DNA from: CADDYT01 sp035294125
GTDB lineage: Bacteria; Chloroflexota; Ktedonobacteria; Ktedonobacterales; Ktedonobacteraceae
Direction: 5' to 3'
Assembly (NCBI GenBank): GCA_035294125.1
Contig: DATGLM010000064.1
Coordinates: 62,001-126,000 of the forward strand
DNA: 64,000 bases
A program made the position numbers and the translations under genes. Shown in pieces: positions 8,378 through 17,211 of the stretch; the first letter of the stretch is position 1; every line of letters starts with the position of its first letter. The notes beneath the pieces were generated by a model, which saw only the letters and a list, made by a program, of their open reading frames with translations, did not search any database and was not told the DNA's origin.

Positions 8378-8411
8378 GAAAGGCTTCCCGGCGGAGAGCA
8401 GGAAGCCTTTC
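8378..8411 (+). terminator. 11-bp hairpin, terminator-like
   Basis: GAAAGGCTTCC (8378-8388) and GGAAGCCTTTC (8401-8411) form an 11-bp stem followed on the plus strand by a moderately T-rich stretch (gtttccatcttgttttg). No plus-strand gene precedes it, so what it terminates is unclear; it may insulate the tRNA gene from transcription started upstream. Confidence 0.45.
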
Positions 8412-8525
8412 GTTTCCATCTTGTTTTGTACCCCGCGAGGCTTGACAGCGCATGATATACTATTTTCGTGCTGGTGAAGACAGTTGGTAGAGTAGATAAA
8501 ATTCTCGGATAATTGCCTCCTGCGC

Positions 8526-8597
8526 GACCGCGTAGCTCAGTGGTAGAGCACGCGCCTTTTAAGCGTGTGGTCGTGGGTTCGAGTCCCACCGCGGTCA
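8526..8597 (+). tRNA. tRNA-Lys (anticodon TTT)
   Basis: A 72-base cloverleaf: acceptor gaccgcg paired with cgcggtc, D arm gctc-agtggta-gagc, anticodon arm cgcgc-cttttaa-gcgtg with TTT at the anticodon, T arm gtggg-ttcgagt-cccac, discriminator A. The 3' CCA is not encoded. It reads Lys codons AAA/AAG. It stands alone, not in a tRNA cluster. Confidence 0.95.
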
Positions 8598-8928
8598 TTT
8601 CTCGAACGCTGTAGCTCGCCTCGATCAGCCGCGCGATACTATAAGTCTGGCTTAGCTCTCCTACCGCCTTTGGGGTTCTGTTTCGGCCTCAATGTCTCCA
8701 TAGCCCGCGTTGCTCCCTCATATGGTTTTGTAAGCTCAGCATTGAGCATGTAATATACTATAGAGCATATCCATACAAAGGCATCCAGTTGGGTAGCACC
8801 CGCAATGGTTTTCTTTTAGAGACCGGCCAGAATACGTCATTCTGAACTTTCATCGTAGCTCAAAAAGCGGTATAATAAAGAGGCAAATTTTCCCGATTTC
8901 CCGAAGAATCTGGTAAGAAAGCATCTTT

Positions 8929-10959
8929 ATGAACGAAAAAATACAGTCTGTTTTACATTCATTGCCGCATAAGCCGGGCATTTACTTGATGAAGGATGCC
9001 GAGGGCACTATCTTATATGTTGGAAAAGCTATCTCGCTCTATAATCGCGTGCGTTCCTATTTCCAGGAATCGACCGATCTCAGTCCGAAGAATCGCAGTA
9101 TGGTGGCGAAGGTGGACGATATCGAGTTTGTGGTGGTCAAGAACGAGGTCGAGGCGCTGGTCCTGGAAAGCAACTATATCAAGCAGTATCGCCCGAAGTA
9201 TAATGTGCTGCTGCGTGACGATAAGAACTACCCGTATATCAAGGTCGCGCTGACGGAGGACTTTCCCCGCGTCTATCGCGTGCGTAGCTTCCAGCGCGAC
9301 GGCAACCGCTACTTTGGCCCCTATACCAATTCGGGGGCGGTAGATGCCACGCTCGACCTGCTCAACAAGCTTTTTGCCTTCCGCACCTGCCGCTATGACG
9401 CCAGCGCGTGGGCCCCGCCTCGCGGCACGCTGCCGATGCTCAACGCGAATGGCGGGCAAACTGGCAACGGCTCAAATGGGAGCCATGAAGCCGCTTCTAA
9501 GAAGGAGCCAGCCACGGAATGGAAGCAGAAGCTGCTGCCGCGCCCCTGTACGCAGTATTACATCCATCGCTGTATTGCTCCCTGTGTTGGTTATGCCACG
9601 CGGGAGGAGTACGATGCTGTTATCCAGCAGGTGATCCTCTTCCTGGAGGGCAAGCATGACGAGGTGCTGAAGGAGCTTGAGAAGAAGATGGAGGAGGCGG
9701 CGGAAAACCTCAATTTTGAGGAGGCGGCGCGCATCCGCGACCGCATCAAGGCCGTGGAGAATATTCTGGAGAAGCAGCGCATCATCTCGACTGAGGGGCA
9801 GGACGACCAGGACGTGATCGCGCTGGCAAGCGGCGACGACGAGACCTGCGCCCAGGTATTCTTCTTCCGTTCCGGCAAGCTGATCGGGCGCGAATACTTC
9901 ATCCTGCAAGGCACCCGCGATAGCTCCCCGGCGGAGGTGATGAGTTCCTTCCTGCAACAGTTCTACGAGACGGCGGCGCATATCCCTTCGGAAATCGTGG
10001 TCGAGGTAGAGCCAGAAGATAGGACCGTTATCCTGGCATGGCTGAAGGAGCGGCGCAAGGGCGCGCTCAGCATCACGGAACCCAAACGCGGCGAGAAGCT
10101 GCGCCTGGTGGAGATGGTCAGGCAGAACGCGCAGGAGGTACTGGAGCAGCAGCGCATCAAGTGGCTGACGGACAGCCAGAAGACGCAACTCGCGCTGGAA
10201 GAATTGCAGGCCGCGCTTAACCTCGCCGCGCCGCCTCAGCGCATCGAGTGCTACGACATCTCCAACACACAGGGAACCAACTCGGTTGGCGCGATGGTCG
10301 TCTTCGAGGGTGGGCGCCCAAAGAATAGCGAGTATCGCCGCTTCAAGATTAAGACCGTTGAAGGCCCCAATGACTTCGCCAGTCACCAGGAGGTGCTGCG
10401 ACGCCGCTTCCGCCGCGCCGCGAAAGCCGAGACGGAGACGATAGAGAAAGAGGCCGGTGAAAGCATGGGCGTGGAGCCGGTCGAGGAAGAGGGCGCAACG
10501 CAGGCCGATCATGCCCACGACTGGGCTTTGCCCGACCTGATTATCATTGATGGCGGCAAAGGCCAGCTCAGCGCCGCGCTGGAGGTCTTGCAGGAATTGC
10601 ATGTTGACATCCCGGTTGTGGGGCTGGCGAAGGAGAACGAGGAGATTTTCATTCCCGGCTCGCCTGACCCCATCATTCTGCCGCGTTCGTCGCAGGGCCT
10701 CTACATGGTGCAGCGCATCCGCGACGAGGCTCATCGCTTCGGCATTACCTATCACCGCAAGCTGCGCTCAGACCGCACCTTCAGGTCCGTGCTGGATGAG
10801 ATTCCCGGCATCGGCCCCAAACGCAAGCAGGCGCTCATGAAGCATTTTGGCTCCGTGCGTGCCATCAGCGCAGCCAGCCTGGAAGAACTTGCCGCCCTCG
10901 ACGGCATGAACCGACAGGCCGCGGAGAAAGTCAAAGAGTATATCGGGCAAATCGAGTAA
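8929..10959 (+). CDS. uvrC: excinuclease ABC subunit C (UvrC)
   Basis: Nucleotide-excision-repair endonuclease that makes both incisions around a UvrB-marked lesion. GIY-YIG nuclease domain at residues ~14-95 (PGIYLMKDAEGTILYVGKA), the Cys-containing stretch PRPCTQYYIHRCIAPCVG, a UVR UvrB-binding motif (EEAAENLNFEEAARIRDRIK, ~residue 250), the C-terminal RNase H-like nuclease (IECYDISNTQGTNSVGAMVV and DLIIIDGGKGQLSAA), and tandem helix-hairpin-helix motifs at the end (IPGIGPKRKQALMKHFGS). At 676 residues it is slightly long because of two low-complexity inserts, about residues 170-200 (Asn/Gly/Ser-rich) and 500-530 (Glu-rich). A TATAAT at 8871-8876 is the likely -10 element. Confidence 0.97.
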   Translation: MNEKIQSVLHSLPHKPGIYLMKDAEGTILYVGKAISLYNRVRSYFQESTDLSPKNRSMVAKVDDIEFVVVKNEVEALVLESNYIKQYRPKYNVLLRDDKNYPYIKVALTEDFPRVYRVRSFQRDGNRYFGPYTNSGAVDATLDLLNKLFAFRTCRYDASAWAPPRGTLPMLNANGGQTGNGSNGSHEAASKKEPATEWKQKLLPRPCTQYYIHRCIAPCVGYATREEYDAVIQQVILFLEGKHDEVLKELEKKMEEAAENLNFEEAARIRDRIKAVENILEKQRIISTEGQDDQDVIALASGDDETCAQVFFFRSGKLIGREYFILQGTRDSSPAEVMSSFLQQFYETAAHIPSEIVVEVEPEDRTVILAWLKERRKGALSITEPKRGEKLRLVEMVRQNAQEVLEQQRIKWLTDSQKTQLALEELQAALNLAAPPQRIECYDISNTQGTNSVGAMVVFEGGRPKNSEYRRFKIKTVEGPNDFASHQEVLRRRFRRAAKAETETIEKEAGESMGVEPVEEEGATQADHAHDWALPDLIIIDGGKGQLSAALEVLQELHVDIPVVGLAKENEEIFIPGSPDPIILPRSSQGLYMVQRIRDEAHRFGITYHRKLRSDRTFRSVLDEIPGIGPKRKQALMKHFGSVRAISAASLEELAALDGMNRQAAEKVKEYIGQIE

Positions 10960-10992
10960 GATGATAAACTCATTAGCACTCGGTAGAAACGA

Positions 10993-11021
10993 TTGACAAG
11001 TTATCCTGAGCAAGTTACTAT
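10993..11021 (+). promoter_or_regulatory. promoter for the FmdB-like gene
   Basis: TTGACA (10993-10998), 17 bases, TACTAT (11016-11021). It starts 34 bases after uvrC ends and would give a leader of about 120 bases to the ATG at 11150, so the next genes need not depend on read-through from uvrC. Confidence 0.65.
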
Positions 11022-11149
11022 AGTATTGAAAGTGTGGAAGCGCGACGAGGGTGCGCGCTGTTATAGAGAGTAGGCAACCTGTCTAAGGTCAGTCCGACGT
11101 AGAAGAAAGTTGTGTGTCATCATCGTAGTATGATAGAGGTGTCTGGAAC

Positions 11150-11452
11150 ATGCCGACGTATGAATATGTATGTCATGATTGTAACAACCGTTTTGAGAAA
11201 TGGCAGAAAATGAGCGAAGCGCCGCTCACCACGTGTCCCACCTGCGGTGGTCACATCCGCCGCGTCTTTTATCCCGCCGGAATTGTTTTTAAAGGCTCAG
11301 GTTTCTATAAGACAGATCATCCTGGCGCGAGCAGGCATGTACATAGTGAGGAAAAGAGCGAGAGCAAGGCCGAGCCAGCCGCCGCTACTGCTTCTACGAC
11401 TTCCTCTGGCGAAAGCAAAGCGACCAGCAAGACGGAAAGCAAAGCATCCTGA
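11150..11452 (+). CDS. FmdB-family zinc-ribbon regulatory protein
   Basis: A 100-residue protein beginning MPTYEYVCHDC, with two CxxC pairs (CHDC near residue 8, CPTC near 30), the hallmark of FmdB/CxxC_CxxC_SSSS putative regulatory proteins. FmdB was named from a formamidase locus; the role of most members is unknown. After residue ~60 the protein becomes a Ser/Thr/Lys/Glu-rich low-complexity tail. ATG has AGAGGTG 9 nt upstream. A second member of the same family lies at 26889-27116. Followed at 85 bases by a small helical protein gene, likely in the same transcript. Confidence 0.85.
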   Translation: MPTYEYVCHDCNNRFEKWQKMSEAPLTTCPTCGGHIRRVFYPAGIVFKGSGFYKTDHPGASRHVHSEEKSESKAEPAAATASTTSSGESKATSKTESKAS

Positions 11453-11536
11453 ACAAATCCAACAGATATGTCGAGTATGGCATTCGATACATACCATACA
11501 TACCTCGATATACATCGTAGGCAGAGGAGAAAAACG

Positions 11537-11749
11537 ATGCCTGAATCGGTTCTTGCGTCTATGCAGAGGCGGCAAATCGAGATTACCATTGGCGAACTGC
11601 TCCTCACCAGCGACCACTATATGCGCCAGGGGATTATCGAGCGACTGCGTCACCTCATTGCGCACGCCGACCCCACGCTGGATAAGTCGCAGCTCAGCGA
11701 ACTCGCAATAGAAGAATTACAGGAATTAAACCTGCTCCCACCCGAATAG
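11537..11749 (+). CDS. small helical protein of unknown function
   Basis: A 70-residue protein starting MPESVLASMQRRQIEITIG, with a well-placed GAGGAG 9 nt before ATG 11537. It is rich in Leu, Ile and Glu, has no Cys and no membrane segment, and is probably three or four helices. I do not recognise a family. It lies between the FmdB gene and a histidine kinase, all on the plus strand, so it may belong to the same transcription unit. The ribosome-binding site and codon pattern support it being real. Confidence 0.65.
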   Translation: MPESVLASMQRRQIEITIGELLLTSDHYMRQGIIERLRHLIAHADPTLDKSQLSELAIEELQELNLLPPE

Positions 11750-11903
11750 CAGATGTTATATAAGACAAAACTCCTAGTACAATGTGTTTTTCTGCACATT
11801 AGAGCACGCCAGAGTGTATACTAATGACAGAGTTCTTGTGCCGTGGGAGATACAGGGGCTTCTGGCAGTTGCGTTTTCTCATTGTGGGCGAGCAGGTAGA
11901 GTC

Positions 11904-12722
11904 ATGCAGGTTCAGCACGAGCAATCACACGAGCGATCAAACGAAGAGATTATTGAGGCATTACAGCGCCAGGTCAATGAACTCAAGACGGCTAATCTCG
12001 CTCTCCAGGAGCAACTTGAGCGGCGCGAGCAATTCAACGCTATGGTTGCTCACGAACTGCGTGGCCCGCTGACTCCTATCATCAACTACGCGGAACTGCT
12101 GCTACGCCCGGATCTCAAGCCAGAGGCAACTCAGAAACGCGCGCGGATCATTATCAGCCAGGCGCGCCGCCTCGAACGGCTCGTCAACGACCTGCACGAC
12201 GCCTCGCGTCTCTCCAGCGGCCAGTTCACACTCAACCGCACACCCTGCGATATCGCCGCGCTTGCTCGTGAGGTCGTGGAGCAACTCAGTCCGCTCGCTC
12301 CCTACCACAAATTCAGTATCGAGACACCTGCTACCACCGTTACAGGCAACTGGGATTGTGGACGACTGCAACAGGTGCTCGGCAACCTGCTCGACAACGC
12401 CATCAAATACTCGGACGAAGGCTCAACCATCACCGTGCGCATCACCATTTGCGGACAGTCAGTGGAGCCGGAAGAGGGGCAGGAGACAAAGAAGGTAGCG
12501 CGCGTCAGCGTCCACAATCAGGGCATCGCCATTCCCCCGGCGGAGATCGGGCAGTTGTTCCGCCCCTATGGCCGCCTGCAAAGCAGTGCCGGTCACCAGG
12601 GTTCCGGTCTCGGCCTCTACATCGCCAAGTGCATCGTCGATACCCATGGGGGCACCCTCCAACTCGAACCACCCGGCCCCGAAACATCTGGAACAACCTT
12701 CTCGTTCGATTTGCCGATGTAG
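11904..12722 (+). CDS. soluble sensor histidine kinase
   Basis: 272 residues starting MQVQHEQSHERS at ATG 11904 (AGGT upstream). After an N-terminal coiled coil (residues ~10-45, ALQRQVNELKTANLALQEQL) comes the HisKA domain with the phospho-accepting His in FNAMVAHELRGPLTPIINYA, then the HATPase_c domain with N box GNLLDNAIKYSD and G box GSGLGLYIAK. There is no membrane span and no PAS, GAF or HAMP domain, so sensing must be through the coiled coil or a partner. No response regulator is adjacent; the ANTAR regulator at 1928-2500 and the OmpR-type one at 61881 are far away. Treat it as an orphan kinase. Confidence 0.9.
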   Translation: MQVQHEQSHERSNEEIIEALQRQVNELKTANLALQEQLERREQFNAMVAHELRGPLTPIINYAELLLRPDLKPEATQKRARIIISQARRLERLVNDLHDASRLSSGQFTLNRTPCDIAALAREVVEQLSPLAPYHKFSIETPATTVTGNWDCGRLQQVLGNLLDNAIKYSDEGSTITVRITICGQSVEPEEGQETKKVARVSVHNQGIAIPPAEIGQLFRPYGRLQSSAGHQGSGLGLYIAKCIVDTHGGTLQLEPPGPETSGTTFSFDLPM

Positions 12723-12827
12723 CTGACCTCCTTGCTCAAGAAAAAACATAGCATCCAGTCGCGCTTTCCGTTATAATGCATGTACAATGTAGAGGGCAAA
12801 GATGCTATGTGAGAGAGGGTTATATCT

Positions 12828-13571
12828 ATGGCGCAAACTGATAAACCGGCTCCAGAACAGGAGAGCGCTACGAACACCACCAACACTACAAGCAAGCCGA
12901 ACAAGATACCGCATCGCAGCCAGACGATTGAGCTGGAGATGTTCCATAAGGCGTGGGTATCCAGAGGTACGGCCATTATTGGCCTGCTTCTGATCGGTGT
13001 CCTGTACGCCTTTTTGCCCGATACGCTGAGAGTTGGTCCTCCCTGGCTCCTGGTGGCTATCGAGATTGTCCTGATTCTGCCTGTTGCCTCATCCTGGGTG
13101 ACGAACAATTTTCTGTCGTATAATCTCATCCGTATGTTGAGCCTGATTGTGCTGGGCATCGCTACAGTGGGACTGGCGATTAGCCTTATCCAGCTCATCA
13201 GAACATTGCCGACTATCACACGACCGGGTGATCTCTTGCGCCCTACCGCGTTGCTCTGGGCCGCAAATGTCCTCTTCTTCGGCCTGCTGTACTGGGAGAT
13301 CGATGGTGGTGGACCGAAAGCGCGTCATATGAACGGGCATCGCGCCGCCGATTTCATGTTTCCGCAACAGGCAACGAATGAAAATGAATTCGAGAACTGG
13401 ATGCCCCTTTTCTTCGATTACCTGTTCGTGGCCTTCACCGGCGCGACGGCTTTCAGCCCCACCGACACCTATCCACTGACGCGCCGGGCCAAAGCTCTTA
13501 TGATGCTCGAAGGCATGCTCTCCGTCACGATTGTGGCGATCCTGATCGGGCGTGTGGCGAACATCTTCTAA
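12828..13571 (+). CDS. multi-pass membrane protein, DUF1345-like
   Basis: 247 residues with a Thr/Asn-rich cytoplasmic N-terminus (residues 1-45) and about six hydrophobic segments (around 48-68, 72-92, 103-130, 143-160, 195-212, 222-245). The pattern AFTGATAFSPTDTYPLT then AKALMMLEGMLSVTIVAILIGRVAN resembles small DUF1345-like or ion-channel-like membrane proteins, but the match is only by eye. A TATAAT at 12772-12777 is the likely -10. The upstream segment also holds the inverted repeat ACATAGCATC/GATGCTATGT (12747-12756 and 12800-12809). Ion permeation is a guess; no substrate can be named. Confidence 0.7.
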   Translation: MAQTDKPAPEQESATNTTNTTSKPNKIPHRSQTIELEMFHKAWVSRGTAIIGLLLIGVLYAFLPDTLRVGPPWLLVAIEIVLILPVASSWVTNNFLSYNLIRMLSLIVLGIATVGLAISLIQLIRTLPTITRPGDLLRPTALLWAANVLFFGLLYWEIDGGGPKARHMNGHRAADFMFPQQATNENEFENWMPLFFDYLFVAFTGATAFSPTDTYPLTRRAKALMMLEGMLSVTIVAILIGRVANIF

Positions 13572-13656
13572 TCCATCCCGCTTTCCTGAAAGAGGCATTG
13601 CAAGCGCTGCCCGCGACGACGCAGCACATTGTTCATAAGGATACTGCTCTTCAGGG

Positions 13657-14436
13657 CTATCCCGCACGTTTCGTTTCCAGGGACTGCTCTTCGCGCATGC
13701 GCAGCAATACGTCAGCGAAGAGGACGATGGCGAAGGCGGCGGAGGGAATGACCAGTTGTGTCCAGGGATAGCGGCCAAGCAGTGGGCTGAGACGCAGATC
13801 ATTGAGAATCATATTAGCGCCCGTCCAGGCCAGGACGAGCGCCGTCCCATCCAGCAGCCAGGGGAGTTTTCCGATCAGTTCGGCGACGAGCGCGCTGCCA
13901 AACATAAGGATAACGATGCTCAGCAGGCTACCCATGCTTGACACGGCAATATTGCCGCGTGCCAGCCCACCCACAGCGAGCACATTATCCAGACTCATGG
14001 TTACATCAGCTACCAGGATGGTCAGTATCGCGGAGAGGAGGCTTGTAGTGGGTAGTTTCTCCACCGGCTTCCCGCCTTTTGCCGCGGGTAATTCACACTT
14101 CCCCTCCGTAGCTGGCCGTGCCTGGGTTGACGCAGTGTTCGCGGTCGATGACTTTTCCTTGCGCGTCGCCAGTAAACGGATAGCGATGAGGAGCAGCAGG
14201 AGGCCACCAAGCGCCTGTAAAAGGGGAAGCTGTAACAACAGGGTAGCCAGAATAGCGAAGATGAGGCGCAGGATGAGAGCGCCACCGCCTCCGATGGCAA
14301 TGGCGAGCCAGCGCTGCGGTTTCTGCAAACTGGCGGCGATGGCACCGATGACCAGCGCGTTATCCCCGCTCAGTATCAGATCCACCAGCAGAATGCTGCC
14401 CATGACACCGAGTATATCCAGCGTAAACTCACTCAT
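13657..14436 (-). CDS. TerC-family membrane protein (YjbE-like)
   Basis: 259-residue membrane protein with the two conserved acidic-Asn motifs of the TerC superfamily, DLILSGDNALVIG (residue ~19) and DVTMSLDNVLAVGG (~147), each inside a membrane helix. A hydrophilic Lys/Ser/Thr linker (residues ~93-130) separates the two halves. YjbE-type members fit this length, and several TerC relatives export Mn(II) (family knowledge). RBS AGGA lies just before ATG 14436. I looked for a manganese (yybP-ykoY) riboswitch upstream and did not see one. The gene is flanked by plus-strand genes and stands alone. Confidence 0.85.
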   Translation of the reverse strand: MSEFTLDILGVMGSILLVDLILSGDNALVIGAIAASLQKPQRWLAIAIGGGGALILRLIFAILATLLLQLPLLQALGGLLLLLIAIRLLATRKEKSSTANTASTQARPATEGKCELPAAKGGKPVEKLPTTSLLSAILTILVADVTMSLDNVLAVGGLARGNIAVSSMGSLLSIVILMFGSALVAELIGKLPWLLDGTALVLAWTGANMILNDLRLSPLLGRYPWTQLVIPSAAFAIVLFADVLLRMREEQSLETKRAG

Positions 14437-14582
14437 TTCCTGGCCTCATCCCAGGGAATCCTGTCATTCCTGCCAAAACGTATCCACTTATGTCATACCC
14501 TTTTATGCAGCAATAGTCACCAGCAAAAGTGCCTAAAACAAAGCCTGTAATTGTGCTGAGACCGAAGTATGCATCACCATCA

Positions 14583-14612
14583 TGTCATTCTGAGCGAGAG
14601 CGAAGAATGACA
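14583..14612. repeat. dispersed TGTCATTCTGAGCG repeat, palindromic copy
   Basis: TGTCATTCT and AGAATGACA flank gagcgagagcga, so the 30-base unit is itself an inverted repeat. It matches copies at 35440-35468 and 43341-43426 and half-copies at 23561-23578 and 42812-42833. It lies in the gap between divergent genes. Confidence 0.7.
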
Positions 14613-14706
14613 CGGATGGGCAGCCATCGTTTCGCTTGACGCGCTGGCTCTCCACCAATACAATGGAAAAGTCGGGTATCATCAACATCGTATTGGGAGC
14701 AAATAT

Positions 14707-15561
14707 ATGGCTCAACCTATTCCGGTTGTGTTGTCTTATGTACAGGTCGCGCCGTTACTGGAGGCGCGGCAGAAAGGATTAGCGCAAATCGAAGCTTCGC
14801 CCGACCTGGGTTTGACGAAGGTGCTGGCGCGGATCGCTCCTGAAGGCGTGATTTTTCCAGGTGGAGAGCGACTGAACTGGGAGGATATCGAAAAAATTCG
14901 GAAAGCTGAGTCCAGTTGTTTTCTCGTAGAGAACGGGACAGCCCATGCTATCCAGGTCTTCTCCGAGGAGACGAATCGGCTATGTACCCTCTATCCGACC
15001 GGCGGCGCGCCCAGCATGCTCATCGGCGGCTTCGTCATGCACCGTGTCAAGGACGTCGACCCGATGCAGGATACTCTGAAGAAGGTGCGCGCAATTGCCC
15101 CGCTCAGCGGGCGCGTGCTGGACACGGCCACCGGGCTGGGCTACACCGCCATCGAGGCCGCGAAAAGCGCCGACGAGGTCGTGACGATTGAGCTTGACCC
15201 CGGCGCCCAGGAGATAGCGCGGCTCAACCCCTGGTCGCGGGCGCTCTTCGAGAACCCGAAGATCACGCAGCTCATGGGCGACGCCTTCGAGGTGGTGCCG
15301 ACCTTCGAGGACGAGAGCTTCACCCGCATCATCCATGACCCCCCTGCCTTCAGCCTCGCTGGTCAGCTCTACTCCGGCGAGTTCTACCGCCAGCTCTACC
15401 GCGTGCTCAAGCGCGGCGGTCGCCTCTTCCACTACATCGGTGACCTCAACAGCAAATCGGGTGGCATCGTAACAAAGGGCGCGCTGCGCCGCTTGCAAGA
15501 GGCCGGTTTCACCCGCATCGCGCGCCATCCCGAAGCCTTCGGCGTCGTAGCCTACAAATGA
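14707..15561 (+). CDS. SAM-dependent methyltransferase (COG2521-like)
   Basis: 284 residues. The C-terminal half is a class I methyltransferase fold: motif I VLDTATGLGYTAIEAA (residue ~138), acidic motif II VVTIELDPGA, and the motif IV-like IIHDPPAFSLAGQLYSGEFY (~residue 215), followed by RLFHYIGDLNSKSGGI. The spacing and DPPxFS look resemble predicted archaeal/bacterial methyltransferases of COG2521. The DPP motif (a relative of N/DPPY) hints at methylation of a nitrogen in nucleic acid or protein, but the substrate is unknown. The N-terminal ~110 residues carry no motif I recognise. Ends 67 bases before scpB, which has its own -10 box. Confidence 0.8.
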   Translation: MAQPIPVVLSYVQVAPLLEARQKGLAQIEASPDLGLTKVLARIAPEGVIFPGGERLNWEDIEKIRKAESSCFLVENGTAHAIQVFSEETNRLCTLYPTGGAPSMLIGGFVMHRVKDVDPMQDTLKKVRAIAPLSGRVLDTATGLGYTAIEAAKSADEVVTIELDPGAQEIARLNPWSRALFENPKITQLMGDAFEVVPTFEDESFTRIIHDPPAFSLAGQLYSGEFYRQLYRVLKRGGRLFHYIGDLNSKSGGIVTKGALRRLQEAGFTRIARHPEAFGVVAYK

Positions 15562-15585
15562 TTTTTCTTACCTTCCCACCTGTGA

Positions 15586-15591
15586 TATAAT
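15586..15591 (+). promoter_or_regulatory. -10 element for scpB-nfo
   Basis: TATAAT preceded by GTGA. A -35 is weak (T-rich at 15563-15568). The predicted start near 15598 would leave no room for a ribosome-binding site for TTG 15602, which favours TTG 15629 as the scpB start. Confidence 0.5.
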
Positions 15592-15628
15592 CGCCTCAAA
15601 CTTGCAGGAACGAGGACAGACGAAGCAA

Positions 15629-16324
15629 TTGAACGGGAATGAAAAGGCAAACGGCAACGGGAGCCAGCATGGTAATGCAAATGGCAGGGCATTGCTTTCA
15701 CAGCTTCCTGTGCGCGCGGTGACAACAGGAACAGCGATAGCAATTGAGCAGTTTGCGACGGTTATTGAGAGCCTGCTCTTCGTCGCGGGCCGTCCTTTGG
15801 AGCGCGAAGAACTGCGCAAGCTGCTGGATGTCGACGATGCGACGCTGGGTGAGAGCCTGCGCGTGCTGGAAAACGACCTGGAGGGGCGGCGGCGCGGCAT
15901 CCGTTTGCAGCGGCTGGGCGAACAGGTGCAGTTGGTGACGGCGCCGGAAAACGCCCGCTACGTGGCCGCGCTGCTCGGCCTGCCCATGACGGCGAAGTTG
16001 ACGACGGCGGCGATGGAGACGCTGGCCGTCATCGCCTATCGCCAGCCTGTGACACGCGCGCAGATCGAGTCGGTGCGCGGCGTCAATAGCGACCGGGCGC
16101 TGGTCAGCCTGGTGCAGCACGGGCTGGTCGCCGAGGTTGGGCGGGCGCAGACAGTAGGACGTCCGGCGCTCTTCGCCACTACCGCCGAGTTCTTGCAGCA
16201 GTTCGGCCTGACCAGCCTGGATCAATTGCCCAATATCAACCTGCAACAATCCCTCCCGGCGGCGCTCTCGCCCAATGGGCAGGGGCAGCGTGTATCGGGG
16301 CAGTCAGACGAAGGAGACGAATAA
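15629..16324 (+). CDS. scpB: segregation and condensation protein B
   Basis: ScpB, the winged-helix partner of ScpA and SMC in the bacterial condensin that compacts and segregates the chromosome. The core from residue ~40 on shows IESLLFVAGRPLEREELRKL, the winged-helix stretch LTTAAMETLAVIAYRQPVTR and IESVRGVNSDRALVSLVQHG, and VGRPALFATTAEFLQQFGL, all typical of ScpB. The N-terminal Asn/Gly-rich ~30 residues and the C-terminal Gln/Gly/Asp-rich tail are extra. The start is uncertain between TTG 15602 and TTG 15629. The stop TAA shares one base with the nfo ATG, so the two genes are translationally coupled. scpA is not adjacent, which is unusual because scpA and scpB often sit together. Confidence 0.9.
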   Translation: MNGNEKANGNGSQHGNANGRALLSQLPVRAVTTGTAIAIEQFATVIESLLFVAGRPLEREELRKLLDVDDATLGESLRVLENDLEGRRRGIRLQRLGEQVQLVTAPENARYVAALLGLPMTAKLTTAAMETLAVIAYRQPVTRAQIESVRGVNSDRALVSLVQHGLVAEVGRAQTVGRPALFATTAEFLQQFGLTSLDQLPNINLQQSLPAALSPNGQGQRVSGQSDEGDE

Positions 16325-17211
16325 TGCGTCTTGGTCGTCACATGCCTCTCAACGCGAAGCCAGTGCGGGCCGCGACCACCGCGCGGGAGATCGGCTGCGA
16401 TACCATCCAGATTTTTGCCAGCAATCCCACCGGCTGGCGTCCTCCCAACGATGACCCGAAAGCAGCGCTCGCCTTCGCGGAGGCGGCCCGCCAGTACGGG
16501 CTTGAGCCGGTGGTCATCCACGCCCCCTACCTCATCAACCTGGCCTCATCTGAAGAAGAGATCTGGGGAAAATCGATCAACCTGCTGCGCTGGACGTTGC
16601 GGCGCGCCCCGCTGCTGGCCGCAAGCTCCGTCGTCTTCCATACGGGCAGCCACCGTGGCGCAGGGGTGGAGGTGGGAATTGCGCGCATAGCCGAAGCCAT
16701 CCAGCGCATCCTGCCCGAGACGCCGCTGGAGGTTATGCTGCTGCTGGAAAACGATGTCGGCGCGGGCAACTCGCTGGGCCAGAGTTTCGAGCAGATCGCT
16801 ATGGTGCTCGATCTGCTGCCACAATACACTGAACGGCTGGGCGTCTGCATCGACACCGCTCACCTGTGGGGCGCTGGCTACGACATCTCCACGCGCCAGT
16901 CAACGCTGGACATCCTGCAACACTTCGACGAGGTAATCGGTCTGCCCCGCCTCAAGGTTCTGCACCTCAACGATACCGAGAAAGCGCTGGGCAGTCACCG
17001 CGACGTGCATGCTCGTCTGGGCGAGGGTATCATCGGCGAAGAAGGCCTGCGTACCCTCCTCACCGACTCGCGCCTCGACCACGTGGCTGTGCTGCTGGAA
17101 ACTCCTATCAAAACTACTGACGAGGACAAAGAGGACTGGGAACACGACAGGTTGCAGATAGCCCATGCCAGAAGCCTGATGCGCCCATACACTACGACTC
17201 CGGAACTGTAA
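16324..17211 (+). CDS. nfo: endonuclease IV (AP endonuclease)
   Basis: 295-residue TIM-barrel AP endonuclease that nicks DNA 5' of abasic sites, using three zinc ions. Visible ligands and motifs: IQIFASNPTGW near the N-terminus, VVIHAPYLINLAS (His), VVFHTGSH (His), LLLENDVGAGN (Glu), GVCIDTAHLWGAGYD (Asp and His), LKVLHLNDTEKALGSHRDVH (His, Asp, His) and the Glu in VLLETPIK. Start ATG overlaps the scpB stop by one base. Its last 20 bases overlap the 3' end of the convergent BACON-repeat gene. The C-terminal tail is slightly extended by about 20 residues. Confidence 0.95.
   Translation: MRLGRHMPLNAKPVRAATTAREIGCDTIQIFASNPTGWRPPNDDPKAALAFAEAARQYGLEPVVIHAPYLINLASSEEEIWGKSINLLRWTLRRAPLLAASSVVFHTGSHRGAGVEVGIARIAEAIQRILPETPLEVMLLLENDVGAGNSLGQSFEQIAMVLDLLPQYTERLGVCIDTAHLWGAGYDISTRQSTLDILQHFDEVIGLPRLKVLHLNDTEKALGSHRDVHARLGEGIIGEEGLRTLLTDSRLDHVAVLLETPIKTTDEDKEDWEHDRLQIAHARSLMRPYTTTPEL

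Noticed and set aside
9472..10755. 427-codon open frame antisense to uvrC
   Set aside because: Leu/Arg/Gln/His-rich composition typical of the mirror of a GC-rich gene; uvrC on the other strand has all family motifs.
12617..13219. 200-codon minus frame between the histidine kinase and the membrane protein
   Set aside because: Overlaps both plus-strand genes and their promoter; no motif.
14437..14706. Possible Mn riboswitch (yybP-ykoY) ahead of the TerC gene
   Set aside because: The conserved GGGGAGUAG-type core and paired loops were not found in the 270 bases upstream.
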